Assembly (NCBI RefSeq): GCF_002163835.1
Contig: NZ_CP019331.1
Span: forward strand, 1,240,001-1,304,000
DNA length: 64,000 bases
Direction: 5' to 3'
Source of the DNA: Polaribacter sp. SA4-10
Lineage (GTDB): Bacteria; Bacteroidota; Bacteroidia; Flavobacteriales; Flavobacteriaceae
Positions 1 through 9,183 of this stretch are shown one piece after another. The notes beneath the pieces are model-generated. The model saw nothing but the letters and a program-made list of their open reading frames with translations. It was not told where the DNA came from and ran no database searches. The position numbers were made by a program, and so were the translations under genes. Within the stretch, counting starts at the first letter, position 1. Every line of letters starts with the position of its first letter.

Positions 1-221
1 AATTTGTTATAAGCCCTGTAACTATAAATTTTAGAATTTTTTATGTTGAATATTTTTTCAACTTCGCTTTGAACATCTATTTTAGAAGTGATATCTTCTG
101 TTGTTAAAATACCAATAGTATGTATTTTTTTTTCAGAAATAACGGTATTTTCTGTTAGTTTTGATAGTGATTTATCAAACTTTCTTTTAAGTATATATTG
201 TTTAAACTTACTAACCTTCAT
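1..221 (-). CDS. Partial conserved flavobacterial protein, N-terminal 73 residues
   Basis: An open frame begins with ATG at 221 on the minus strand and runs without a stop off the left edge, giving 73 residues. It starts MKVSKFKQYILKRKF and is lysine-rich, with no signal peptide. The segment KKIHTIGILTTEDI looks like a first beta strand. The size, basic start and position resemble small flavobacterial proteins of the DUF6913 type, but that assignment is from memory of the family and weak. It is divergent in sequence from, but codirectional with, the gene at 258. The C-terminal part is outside the window, so no function can be given. Confidence 0.6.
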   Translation of the reverse strand, partial: MKVSKFKQYILKRKFDKSLSKLTENTVISEKKIHTIGILTTEDITSKIDVQSEVEKIFNIKNSKIYSYRAYNK

Positions 222-257
222 GAACTATTGTATCTTCTAATTGTGTAAAAATAGCAA

Positions 258-1346
258 TTATTTACTTGATATTTCTAACAAAATAAATTGATTTAATTGT
301 TTACCAAATCTCTGAAAATTATCATCGGAAACTAAAACTAATGATTGATTGCCATTTGCTAATTTTGGACCAAAAGTAATTCCTTCAATATTATCTACAA
401 TTCCTTCTGTTAATTGCTCTTTTACATTTTCAAAACTAAATAGTAAACGCTTTTTTAACGGAATAAACGCTGTTTCTTTTAATGATGCTACTTCTAAAAC
501 ATTCGTTGTTTTAGCATCTATAAAAGCATCAAATATTCTAACAATATTACCATGAACACCATAATTACTTTGATATGCTCTTTCAATAATAAAAAAATGA
601 TTTTCCTTGTACTCTAAAATAGCTGTAAGACCGTTTATGTTAATCTTACCTTTTGCTGGTCTTGTAATATTTTCTAATTGATATGCAAATTGTTTCGTGG
701 CTTTTTTACTTTTGTTATCAAAATACGTAATTCTAACTGGAGACGATGTTTTTTCAAACGTTGGTTCTACCCCATCAATAATTAAAGGAGACTCCATTGC
801 AACCCAAAAACCTTTATTATCTGTACTTCTAGACGATCCTTCAAAAACACCATTATGCTTTAATTTTGCTACTGTATTTGGAATAAATTTATCTGGAATT
901 GTATATTTACGAACAAAATTACCCAATGAATCTGTTGTAAAAACGGATGGACTTTTACCATTATTTATAGAGCCTTCACTAACAAAATTAACCTCTTGAG
1001 TTTCTCTATCAATAAAAATTGACTCTAAATCCAAAGCATTTTGATTATAAAAAGCGGTTGTAGTATCGTTTAAAAAAACAACATTCTTAAAATCTACAGA
1101 TTTAATTTTATTTTGTTGAATATCTATTTTTGCTTTAATAAACCTTGGTACTCTATCGTCATCAACTACAAAATAATAAAATCCGTTTGAATAATCTACA
1201 CCAGAAAGTCCTCCTATAATTGTATTTTTAAACGAGATTGAATCTGCTAAAACATACTCATCTAAAAAAGATAAATTAGTTTGAGTATTTTTTTTACAAG
1301 AAAATAAAACACTAACAAAAAAGAAGTAAAAAAAAAGGTTTTTCAT
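258..1346 (-). CDS. Esterase-like activity of phytase family lipoprotein
   Basis: A 362-residue protein with a lipoprotein signal: a hydrophobic N terminus followed by a lipobox ending FSC at residues 15-17. The rest looks like a beta-propeller: GGLSGVDYSNGFYYFVVDDDR near residues 45-66, DLESIFIDRET near 106, and a late NIEGITFGPKLANGNQSLVLVSDDN segment. These match the 'esterase-like activity of phytase' family, secreted or surface phosphoesterase-like proteins whose substrates are mostly unknown. In Gram-negative Bacteroidota such a lipoprotein is probably attached to the outer membrane. It appears monocistronic. Family assignment is good; the activity itself is inferred. Confidence 0.8.
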   Translation of the reverse strand: MKNLFFYFFFVSVLFSCKKNTQTNLSFLDEYVLADSISFKNTIIGGLSGVDYSNGFYYFVVDDDRVPRFIKAKIDIQQNKIKSVDFKNVVFLNDTTTAFYNQNALDLESIFIDRETQEVNFVSEGSINNGKSPSVFTTDSLGNFVRKYTIPDKFIPNTVAKLKHNGVFEGSSRSTDNKGFWVAMESPLIIDGVEPTFEKTSSPVRITYFDNKSKKATKQFAYQLENITRPAKGKININGLTAILEYKENHFFIIERAYQSNYGVHGNIVRIFDAFIDAKTTNVLEVASLKETAFIPLKKRLLFSFENVKEQLTEGIVDNIEGITFGPKLANGNQSLVLVSDDNFQRFGKQLNQFILLEISSK

Positions 1347-1466
1347 TAATAACTGTTTTTTGCTAAATTATTAATTTTATGAATCAATACTTGCTAAAAC
1401 GTATTTGTATTCATTAAAATTGTATAATCTGCAAAAAAAAACGCTAAAAAGAGTAAAACTAAAAAA

Positions 1467-2126
1467 TTATTGATGCGCATTTTTAACAACCATTGCCTTA
1501 CAAATTAAATATTGTGCAACAATATAAGTTATCATAATACTAATAGCATACATTTCTTTAGGTTCATAAAATCGATTTATTGCAATTAAACTATCTGAAA
1601 TTATAAAAATTATTGCTCCTAAAAACAACCACAAATTTTCTGAAGTTCTTTCTTGCATATAGTTTAGTAAAGCAACTGCACCAAATGTGCAAATTGTAAT
1701 TCCGTATACAATTACAGGAAGTAACATTTCTCTTAAATTATCTTTTATTAAAAAGAGTAAACCCACTAAAATCATTACAAAAGGAATAGAAGAAAATACT
1801 ATTTTCTGAAAACTAATTTTCTTTAAAAAGCCTGCTGTTATTTTAATATATAAAATATGTGCAATTAAAAAGGAAGCTAATCCGTAGATGAAAAATTCTT
1901 CTTTAAAAAGTAAAAAAACATCACCCCAAAAAGAAAAAAATAATGCAGAAACAACCCAAAAACTAGATTTTTTAGATGAAACTAAATAAACAATTACTAA
2001 CGAAACCATTAAGAATGGTTTTGTAAAAAACGCAATTGTTTCATTAAATAAAATACCTGAAATATGTAAAATAACAATTACTAAAAATACGAGTGAAGCA
2101 CTTATTATTTTGTTTTGTTTGTTCAT
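1467..2126 (-). CDS. YhhN-family lysoplasmalogenase-like membrane protein
   Basis: A 219-residue, very hydrophobic protein with about seven or eight predicted membrane helices. The segment FFSFWGDVFLLFKEEFFIYG (about residues 63-82) matches the conserved core of the YhhN/TMEM86 family, and a late acidic motif (SDSLIAINRF, about 177-186) is the second family signature. The family hydrolyses the vinyl-ether bond of lysoplasmalogens, yielding an aldehyde and a glycerophospho-head group; in bacteria the substrate is usually unproven. Its start lies 3 bases after the stop of the 1216-residue gene upstream, so the two are probably cotranscribed, possibly with the ABC ATPase gene further up. Confidence 0.8.
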   Translation of the reverse strand: MNKQNKIISASLVFLVIVILHISGILFNETIAFFTKPFLMVSLVIVYLVSSKKSSFWVVSALFFSFWGDVFLLFKEEFFIYGLASFLIAHILYIKITAGFLKKISFQKIVFSSIPFVMILVGLLFLIKDNLREMLLPVIVYGITICTFGAVALLNYMQERTSENLWLFLGAIIFIISDSLIAINRFYEPKEMYAISIMITYIVAQYLICKAMVVKNAHQ

Positions 2127-2128
2127 AA

Positions 2129-5100
2129 TTATAGTTTTCTTCTATTGTCGTCAGATTTTGTGTCAATCAATTTATTATAAGGATCTACACCAACTTCAAC
2201 AGGTTTCTTATCTACAATAATCGTAATTTTATTATTGATTTTAGTGATTTTATGTTTCTTCAAATAGATTTCTACTTCTTTCTTTTTTCCATCGATTTCT
2301 TCTTCAGTAAAAATACCAATATCTATATAATCTGCTAAAGAAACAGACAAAAGAGGTTTTTTCATTTCAACTGTTTTATAAGACAAAGTGTCTCCTACTT
2401 TTTCTCCATAATACTTCTTCCCTTTTTCATCATTTCTGTATTTAGAAACTTCAAACTCTATATCTACTTGATATTTTCCATTTTCTAATTGGGTAGATGC
2501 TACATTAACAATGCTATTTTTATATAAAGTAATTGTTTCAAACATATCCTTTATAACATATTGTAAAGAATCTGGAGTTGCTGCCTTAATAAAGTCTACC
2601 ATTTCTATTGATGTCGTATAAGGTGCTTCTTGAAACTTCACTTTCTCTACATACTTTTTAAGTGCATTATTTAAGTTTTCTTCACCAATATAATCGCTTA
2701 AAGCATAAAAAACTAATGATCCTTTTTGATAGTGAATGTACCCTTGACCATCATTAAGCATTAAACTATTTTCTCTTTTTCTCTCCATAGTTCTTTGTGA
2801 TAAATAACCATCTAACGATTTTTTTAAGAACTTACGCATTTTAGCTTTTCCATGTTGATGCTCTAACACCTTTAAAGCAACATATTCAGAGACACTTTCA
2901 GACAACATTGTTGCTCCTAAAACATCTGCACCAATTACTTGATGCGCCCACCATTGATGCGCAACTTCATGTACCGTAATTGCAAAAGGATAATCTACGC
3001 CTCCTTCATCTGTATCATCTACATCTGCAATAAAACCTGCATCTCCTGCAAAAGGAATTGTATTTGGAAATGATTGTGCAAAACCGCCACCAGTAAACTC
3101 AACAATTCTTAATTGTTTATGTTGATAAGGACTAAAGTTTTTAGAATTGTAATCTAAAGACGCTTTCATCCCTTTCATCATTCTATCTAAATTAAATTCG
3201 TGTCCTTTATGATAATAGATTTCTAGATTCACATCATTCCACTTGTCTTTTTTTACTTCATATTTGGCTGAATTAAACGCATAGAAATTTAAAATTTTAC
3301 TATCCATTTTATAATGAAAATACTTTCTTCCGTCTTTTACCCATTCTTTTTGTAAATATCCCGGAGCAATTGCAATTTGATCTTCTGACGTAGAAACGGT
3401 TGCTTCAAAATTGATCCAATCTGAATCTTTAGAAATATAGGTATTATTTAAAGCCGAAGAATCTGAAGGATGAGGACGTAAATCATTTTTTGGTAAATCG
3501 TATTTTTTTCTCGTTTTATCATCACTTAATTCTCCTTGTGTTGAATATCCTAAAGAGGGAAATAACTGAAAATTATTTAAGAATGTTCCGTTTTCTATTA
3601 CCGGAGAATTTTTACGCAACCAAGTTTTAGATTTGTTGTTTACAGTAAAGTTTAACGTTAAACTATCGCCAGGTTTTAAAGCTTCTTTTAAGTGATAAAT
3701 ATCAAAATTCTGAATAGAATCTTCTAAAACTAAAGTAGCCTCTTTATTAAACACAAATGTACTTGGATAGCTATTATGGTTTAAAAACAAACTATCTATA
3801 GCTTCTTTTGTTTTATTTACCATAACATAGGTTCCTGAAGCATCAAAATTTAGTTCTTTTGGAAAAATATTTACGGCTGTTTTTACAGATACAATTCTTG
3901 GTTGTGCATACGCTTCATATTTTTTATACGCTTTCTCCCACTTAACTCTTAGTTTCTCTCCTTCTTTTACTGATATACTATTATTATCAATATTATTTTC
4001 TTTGTAAATTGAAAATCCTAAACCTAAAAAAGAAACCAATAAAACAGTAAAACCTATCGTTGTATATCCTTTAAATCTACCACTAGCTATAGACATACGC
4101 TCTTTAAATGAATTCGGAATTCCACGAACCCAAAATAAGCCTGCAGTAACTAACAAAACCAATCCTCCTAAAAGCCAGTAAAGTTTATAAATAAGATATC
4201 CAGAAACAGAAGAACCGTAACCATTCATGTCATTATAACTAAATCTTGGTCCTTGATTGTATTTAAAAATTGATTGCTCTATTCCTAAAAAAGATAAAAA
4301 TGGAATTCCTATTGCAATTACCAACAAGACAAATAAACCTAAATATGGATTTCCAATTAATGTTTGTATAAACAACGCCAACAAAGCCCAAATAACAAAA
4401 TGAATAAAATTTAAAACATATAATTCATATAAATAATGACCAATTTCAAAATTATAATATCCGTTGTAAATCTGAATTAACATTCCTCCAACCAATATCA
4501 CAAATAATAAAACCACTTGCATTTTAAGTAAAGCAATAAATTTTGAAAGTAATAACGTCCAATTAGGAAGTGGAGTTGCATCTACCAAATGATTAATTCT
4601 TGCAATTTTTGCTCTATGCACCAACATTCCTGCATATAAAAAAGTACAAATATTAATAAAAAGCGAAAAGAAATTTCCTGGAATTAACAACATTTGCCAA
4701 GTCATTGGATATGTTTTTGTACCAAAAACTTCACCCAAAGCAGTTGCTGAAATCAAGATAAAAATTAACCCAACTAAAACAATACTGATAAAAGGCCAAC
4801 TTTTAAAAATATATTTAAAATCGATATTAGATAACTTCCACGTCGTTTTTAAATTCTGAATAAAAGAGAAATCATAATTTACTTTAGGCAAGTTAATTCT
4901 TGTAATTCCTCCAAAATTAGATTTAGTTGTACGTTCCGGTTTTTGCTTTCTAAAAGAAAAAGTAACTGCATTTTGGCTGAAAGTAAAAAATTTAAACACC
5001 AAGCCAAAAACTAAACCTGCAATACCTAACCACAATAATCTGTTATAAATAATGACTCCTTTAATAGGTAACATTTGTTCGTTTTGTTCAGAAACAGTCC

Positions 5101-5779
5101 AATAACGTGTGTAATAATTTGCAGCTTCCGCTCCAAAAGGATCAATTAATGCAGAAATAAATCTATTGTCTGTGTCTGCCATTAAATTACCCATAATTCC
5201 TTGAATCAACATTAATAAAACAACCGTAATAAAACCAGCTGCAATATTTCTTGTAAAAGTAACTACACCAAAAACAATGGCTCCAAATAATAAAATATTA
5301 GGAATTATATAAACCAAATACGATTGTAAATATGCCAATCCATTAAAGTTTCCTACAATTTCTGCATTGGTTCCTGGTAATCTAAAACCAATAAACATTC
5401 CCAACCCAATAACGGTTGCAATAATTACAACAACTAAAATTGAACTTAAAAATTTAGCAAACAGATAATTTGCTTTTGTAAAAGGGTAGGAATACAAAAT
5501 AGTATGCATTTCACTTTGATAATCTCTATAAACTGAAACGCCAATAATAGAAGGAAAAAGGAAGAAAATAAAAGTGGTTAACCCGTTAAATAATCCACTA
5601 ATTCCAATTGGTGAATTAACGATGTTTGATGAACCTGTTGTTGCTGTTAAGCTATCAAAAATTCCTGCAGAAGTTGCTGCTAAAAAAAGCGATAACAGTA
5701 AAAAAATGGATAGGTAAATATAAAATGCTGGTTTATTAAACCAATATTTTAATTCTTGTTTGAATATTGTTAAAAACAT
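2129..5779 (-). CDS. ABC-2 type permease fused to M1-family aminopeptidase domain
   Basis: A 1216-residue fusion. The first 580 or so residues contain two ABC-2-like sets of six membrane helices (starting near residues 20 and 330). The C-terminal half is a soluble domain with the zinc signature HEVAHQWWAHQ (His937, Glu938, His941) and a downstream SES glutamate about 20 residues on, as in M1 aminopeptidases. The membrane half probably forms the channel for the ATPase encoded next upstream. The peptidase would lie on the periplasmic side; its substrate is unknown. This architecture recurs in Bacteroidota and is usually annotated ABC transporter permease/M1 aminopeptidase. The key metal residues are intact. 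Confidence 0.88.
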   Translation of the reverse strand: MFLTIFKQELKYWFNKPAFYIYLSIFLLLSLFLAATSAGIFDSLTATTGSSNIVNSPIGISGLFNGLTTFIFFLFPSIIGVSVYRDYQSEMHTILYSYPFTKANYLFAKFLSSILVVVIIATVIGLGMFIGFRLPGTNAEIVGNFNGLAYLQSYLVYIIPNILLFGAIVFGVVTFTRNIAAGFITVVLLMLIQGIMGNLMADTDNRFISALIDPFGAEAANYYTRYWTVSEQNEQMLPIKGVIIYNRLLWLGIAGLVFGLVFKFFTFSQNAVTFSFRKQKPERTTKSNFGGITRINLPKVNYDFSFIQNLKTTWKLSNIDFKYIFKSWPFISIVLVGLIFILISATALGEVFGTKTYPMTWQMLLIPGNFFSLFINICTFLYAGMLVHRAKIARINHLVDATPLPNWTLLLSKFIALLKMQVVLLFVILVGGMLIQIYNGYYNFEIGHYLYELYVLNFIHFVIWALLALFIQTLIGNPYLGLFVLLVIAIGIPFLSFLGIEQSIFKYNQGPRFSYNDMNGYGSSVSGYLIYKLYWLLGGLVLLVTAGLFWVRGIPNSFKERMSIASGRFKGYTTIGFTVLLVSFLGLGFSIYKENNIDNNSISVKEGEKLRVKWEKAYKKYEAYAQPRIVSVKTAVNIFPKELNFDASGTYVMVNKTKEAIDSLFLNHNSYPSTFVFNKEATLVLEDSIQNFDIYHLKEALKPGDSLTLNFTVNNKSKTWLRKNSPVIENGTFLNNFQLFPSLGYSTQGELSDDKTRKKYDLPKNDLRPHPSDSSALNNTYISKDSDWINFEATVSTSEDQIAIAPGYLQKEWVKDGRKYFHYKMDSKILNFYAFNSAKYEVKKDKWNDVNLEIYYHKGHEFNLDRMMKGMKASLDYNSKNFSPYQHKQLRIVEFTGGGFAQSFPNTIPFAGDAGFIADVDDTDEGGVDYPFAITVHEVAHQWWAHQVIGADVLGATMLSESVSEYVALKVLEHQHGKAKMRKFLKKSLDGYLSQRTMERKRENSLMLNDGQGYIHYQKGSLVFYALSDYIGEENLNNALKKYVEKVKFQEAPYTTSIEMVDFIKAATPDSLQYVIKDMFETITLYKNSIVNVASTQLENGKYQVDIEFEVSKYRNDEKGKKYYGEKVGDTLSYKTVEMKKPLLSVSLADYIDIGIFTEEEIDGKKKEVEIYLKKHKITKINNKITIIVDKKPVEVGVDPYNKLIDTKSDDNRRKL

Positions 5780-5788
5780 AAAATAATA

Positions 5789-5816
5789 AGTTTTGAGTGA
5801 TGAGTTTTGAGTGATG
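5789..5816. repeat. Two tandem copies of a 14-bp direct repeat
   Basis: AGTTTTGAGTGATG occurs twice in direct succession, followed by a truncated third start, between the ABC ATPase and permease genes. Similar low-complexity repeats are common between flavobacterial genes. No function is evident. Confidence 0.7.
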
Positions 5817-5884
5817 AGTTTTTTTTAAAGTGCTACATTAAAATTTATTTCTAATTTTAACTTAAAACTTATAATTCACAACTC

Positions 5885-6775
5885 TTAACTTGTTAAAACA
5901 GGTTCATCTTGTTTTAAAGCGATAAAATACACATCGTCTAATTGTGGTTTTGCAGCTACAAAATCATCAGCTGGTTTCTCAGCAGCATAGACACGAACAT
6001 TTAAAGTATTGTCTTGGTTATAGTTTGATGAAAGTAAATTATAGGTGGCTTCTACCAATTCTAATTCATCTCTTTGAATAACTTTCGTCCAAATTGTTCC
6101 TTCAATTTCTTTGGTAGCTTCAATTGGTGTGGTATGTTTTAAAATTCTACCACCATTTAAAATTGCCATTTCATTACACAATTCTTTTACATCTTCTACA
6201 ATATGTGTAGAAAATATAACAGTACAATTTGTACCAACTTCACGTAAAACATTTAAAAAACGATGACGCTCTGCTGGATCTAAACCTGCCGTTGGTTCAT
6301 CTACAATTATCAATTTTGGATTGTTTAAAAGTAACTGTGCAATTCCAAAACGCTGTTTCATTCCGCCAGAATAACCTGCTACATGTTTTTTTCTTACATC
6401 GTATAAATTAGTAATTTCTAAAACCTCTTTTACAATTGCTTTTCTTTCAGATTTATTGCTAATTCCTTTTAAAGTTGCAAAATAATCTAACAAATCTTCA
6501 GCAGACATTTCTGGATATACACCAAAAGATTGAGGTAAATACCCTAATACTTTTCTTAAAGACATATTGTCTTCTAAAACATCAATATCCCCAAAAGTAA
6601 TCGTACCAGAATCAGGACTTTGCAATGTTGCTATAGTTCTCATCAAAGATGATTTTCCTGCGCCATTTGGCCCCAACAAACCAAACATTCCTGTTCCGAT
6701 TTCTATACTTAAATCATCAATAGCTTTTACACCATTTTTATATGTTTTTGTTAGATTCTCTATTACTAGTTTCAT
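5885..6775 (-). CDS. ABC transporter ATP-binding protein
   Basis: A 296-residue nucleotide-binding subunit of the ABC-2/drug and export type. Visible motifs are Walker A GPNGAGKS (about residues 36-43), a Q loop in LGYLPQSFG, the signature SGGMKQR (about 140), Walker B LIIVDEPTAGLDP (about 155-167) and the switch histidine in IFSTHI. About 80 residues follow the core and probably dock on the permease. It lies 105 bp upstream of the permease-peptidase fusion in the same direction and is almost certainly its energising partner. The transported substrate cannot be told from sequence. Confidence 0.9.
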   Translation of the reverse strand: MKLVIENLTKTYKNGVKAIDDLSIEIGTGMFGLLGPNGAGKSSLMRTIATLQSPDSGTITFGDIDVLEDNMSLRKVLGYLPQSFGVYPEMSAEDLLDYFATLKGISNKSERKAIVKEVLEITNLYDVRKKHVAGYSGGMKQRFGIAQLLLNNPKLIIVDEPTAGLDPAERHRFLNVLREVGTNCTVIFSTHIVEDVKELCNEMAILNGGRILKHTTPIEATKEIEGTIWTKVIQRDELELVEATYNLLSSNYNQDNTLNVRVYAAEKPADDFVAAKPQLDDVYFIALKQDEPVLTS

Positions 6776-6907
6776 TTTGTTGGTTTTATTGTGATTTTAC
6801 TTTTAGAATAAGTATGCAATTAACAACTTTTGTTACAAGATTTTGCAATTAATTTAAGTACAAATTAAAAAAATCCTTTTATTTTTACACAAAACTGAAA
6901 AGATATT

Positions 6908-7996
6908 ATGGCGAAAAAATCAATTTTAAATAAAGAATCACTTACTTTTTTAGAAAAGTATTTAAATAATGCTGCTCCAACTGGTTATGAATGGGAAGGT
7001 CAGAAAATTTGGATGGAGTATTTAAAACCTTATGTAGATGAATTTATTACAGATACATATGGTTCTGCCGTTGGTATTATAAATCCTGATGCAAAATACA
7101 AAGTTGTAATTGAAGGTCATGCAGATGAAATTTCTTGGTATGTAAACTATATTTCAGATAACGGATTAATTTATGTAATCAGAAATGGAGGTTCAGATCA
7201 TCAAATTGCTCCAAGTAAGATTGTAAATATCCATACTAAAAACGGAATTGTAAAAGGTGTTTTTGGTTGGCCAGCAATTCATACAAGAGATAAAGCAAAT
7301 GAAGAAGCACCAAAACCAGACAATATATTTATTGATACAGGTTGTGCTACAAAAAAAGAGGTAGAAGATTTAGGCGTTCATGTGGGTTGTGTAATTACCT
7401 ATCCAGATGAGTTTCATATTTTAAATGGAGATAAATTTGTTTGTAGAGCTTTAGACAACAGAATGGGTGGTTTTATGATTGCTGAAGTTGCTCGTTTGTT
7501 AAAAGAAAACAAAAAAGAATTACCATTTGGCTTATATATTACCAATTCTGTACAAGAAGAAATTGGGTTGCGTGGAGCAGAAATGATTACACAAACCATA
7601 AAACCAAACGTGGCAATTGTAACGGATGTAACACACGATACAACAACACCAATGATTGAGGCTAAAAAAGCGGGTCATTTAGAAATGGGTAAAGGTCCTG
7701 TTATTGCTTATGCGCCAGCTGTACAACAAAAATTACGTGATTTAATTACAGAAACTGCCGAAGAAAAGAAAATTCCTTTTCAACGTTCTGCACTTTCAAG
7801 AGCAACAGGAACAGATACAGATGCTTTTGCTTACAGTAATGGTGGCGTTGCTTCTGCATTAATTTCTTTACCATTACGTTACATGCACACAACTGTAGAA
7901 ATGGTACATAGAGATGATGTAGAAAATGTGATTAAAATGATTTATGAAACTTTATTAAAAATTAAAGACGGAGAAACTTTCTCTTATTTTGATTAA
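6908..7996 (+). CDS. M42 family metallopeptidase
   Basis: A 362-residue cytosolic zinc aminopeptidase of the M42 family (glutamyl aminopeptidase/FrvX/TET-like, formerly misnamed endoglucanase M). Metal ligands are recognisable: the His-Asp pair of EGHADEISW (about residues 70-78), the bridging Asp in ALDNRMGG (about 181-188), the catalytic Glu pair in VQEEIGLRGA, the Asp in TDVTHDT and a C-terminal His in RYMHTTVEMVH. These enzymes assemble into large tetrahedral complexes that trim peptides. It is divergently transcribed from the ABC ATPase, with the promoter probably between 6776 and 6907. Confidence 0.92.
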   Translation: MAKKSILNKESLTFLEKYLNNAAPTGYEWEGQKIWMEYLKPYVDEFITDTYGSAVGIINPDAKYKVVIEGHADEISWYVNYISDNGLIYVIRNGGSDHQIAPSKIVNIHTKNGIVKGVFGWPAIHTRDKANEEAPKPDNIFIDTGCATKKEVEDLGVHVGCVITYPDEFHILNGDKFVCRALDNRMGGFMIAEVARLLKENKKELPFGLYITNSVQEEIGLRGAEMITQTIKPNVAIVTDVTHDTTTPMIEAKKAGHLEMGKGPVIAYAPAVQQKLRDLITETAEEKKIPFQRSALSRATGTDTDAFAYSNGGVASALISLPLRYMHTTVEMVHRDDVENVIKMIYETLLKIKDGETFSYFD

Positions 7997-8002
7997 ATAA
8001 TA

Positions 8003-8072
8003 AACGTCATTACGAAAAAGAAAAACGAAGTAACCTTATTACAGATTACTTCACTTTGTTCGTAATGACGTT
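8003..8072. repeat. REP-like extragenic palindrome
   Basis: The arms AACGTCATTACGAA (8003-8016) and TTCGTAATGACGTT (8059-8072) are a perfect 14-bp inverted repeat. Inside them GAAGTAA (8027-8033) pairs with TTACTTC (8046-8052), so a nested cruciform or RNA hairpin can form. The outer sequence resembles the GTCATTGCGA-type element at 34126, suggesting a dispersed family. It fills the 87-bp gap between the M42 peptidase and NUDIX genes and could also act as a terminator. Confidence 0.8.
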
Positions 8073-8083
8073 TTCCTTTTATT

Positions 8084-8632
8084 ATGGATGAACTTATAGA
8101 CATATTAACTCCAGAAGGAAAACCTACAGGAGAAATTGCTTTAAAATCTGAAGCGCATAAAAAAGGGTTATTTCATGCAACTGTTCATATTTGGCTATTT
8201 ACTTCTGATCAAAAAATAGTATTGCAAAAAAGAGCTTTATCTAAAAAAGTCTTTCCTGGTTTATGGGATATTTCTGTTGCAGGACATATTGCAGCAGGAG
8301 AAAACGTACTCAACTCTGCAATAAGAGAGGTTAAGGAGGAGATAGGTTTACAATTACAAAAAGAAGATTTAATTAAAATAGGAACAAGAATCCATCAAGT
8401 TTCTCATGCAAATGGAATTCAAGACAATGAACATCATCATGTTTTTATTGCCGAGTTAAAAACTTCAATTGAAGGTTTAATCATTCAAGAGGAAGAAGTT
8501 GCTGCTATTAAATTATTTGATTTAGATATTCTTAAAAACACAAAAAAACATAAAAACGTTTTACTTTCGAGGTTTCATGATTATTATGTTTCAGTTTACA
8601 ATCAAATTTATCAAAAAGTAAAAGAAAAATAG
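8084..8632 (+). CDS. NUDIX hydrolase, isopentenyl-diphosphate isomerase-like
   Basis: A 182-residue protein with a complete NUDIX box, GX5EX7REUXEEXGU, read from GHIAAGENVLNSAIREVKEE with IGL following (about residues 67-89). The N terminus (MDELIDILTPEGKPTG) and the HATVHIWLF segment are typical of the subgroup related to isopentenyl-diphosphate isomerase and the YfcD hydrolases. It should hydrolyse a nucleoside diphosphate linked to another moiety, using Mg2+ bound by the box glutamates. The true substrate is not predictable. It stands ahead of the carboxylase operon in the same direction, 64 bp away. Confidence 0.85.
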   Translation: MDELIDILTPEGKPTGEIALKSEAHKKGLFHATVHIWLFTSDQKIVLQKRALSKKVFPGLWDISVAGHIAAGENVLNSAIREVKEEIGLQLQKEDLIKIGTRIHQVSHANGIQDNEHHHVFIAELKTSIEGLIIQEEEVAAIKLFDLDILKNTKKHKNVLLSRFHDYYVSVYNQIYQKVKEK

Positions 8633-8696
8633 AAAAGACTTAATTTAACTTTTCTATCAGACAGATTAATTATATTTACAATAAATCATTTCTTCC

Positions 8697-9182
8697 ATGA
8701 ATAATCAATTTAACGTAAAAGTCAATAAATCTTTAGAATTTGATATTACAACGGATGATGTTATTAATGCTGATATTGTTCAGACATCAAGTTCAAAATT
8801 TCATATCCTACAAAACAATACTCCATTTAACGCAGAAATTATAAATGCTGATTTTCTTCAAAAAAAATATTCTATTAAAATAAATAACAACACCTATGAT
8901 GTAGCTATTTCTAATACTTTGGATTTGTTAATAAAAGACATGGGGTTTACGATTGGAACTTCAAAATTAGTCAATTCAATAAAATCGCCAATGCCTGGAT
9001 TAATTTTAGCTGTTAATGTTGCTATTGGAGATGAAGTTAAAGAAGATGATTCTTTATTAATACTAGAGGCTATGAAAATGGAAAACAGTATTCTTTCTCC
9101 TAGAGATGGAATAGTTAAAGCTATTTCGGTTACAAAAGGAGAAGCAGTAGATAAAGCTCAATTATTAATTGAATTTGAATAA
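8697..9182 (+). CDS. Biotin carboxyl carrier subunit of acyl-CoA carboxylase
   Basis: A 161-residue protein with a C-terminal biotinyl domain (about residues 92-161). The biotin-acceptor motif is EAMKMEN, with the modified lysine near residue 127, preceded by SPMPGLI. The N-terminal 90 residues form a small beta-rich linker domain like the one at the end of PccA-type alpha subunits. Here the carrier is a separate polypeptide. It carries the carboxyl group between the biotin carboxylase and carboxyltransferase encoded immediately downstream. The stop ends at 9182 and the next likely start is at 9184, so the genes are tightly coupled. Confidence 0.92.
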   Translation: MNNQFNVKVNKSLEFDITTDDVINADIVQTSSSKFHILQNNTPFNAEIINADFLQKKYSIKINNNTYDVAISNTLDLLIKDMGFTIGTSKLVNSIKSPMPGLILAVNVAIGDEVKEDDSLLILEAMKMENSILSPRDGIVKAISVTKGEAVDKAQLLIEFE

Positions 9183-9183
9183 A

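Noticed and set aside
697-999. Plus-strand frame opposite the phytase-like esterase
   Set aside because: It is a shadow of the real minus-strand gene, with no known domain, like the other antisense frames inside genes of this window.
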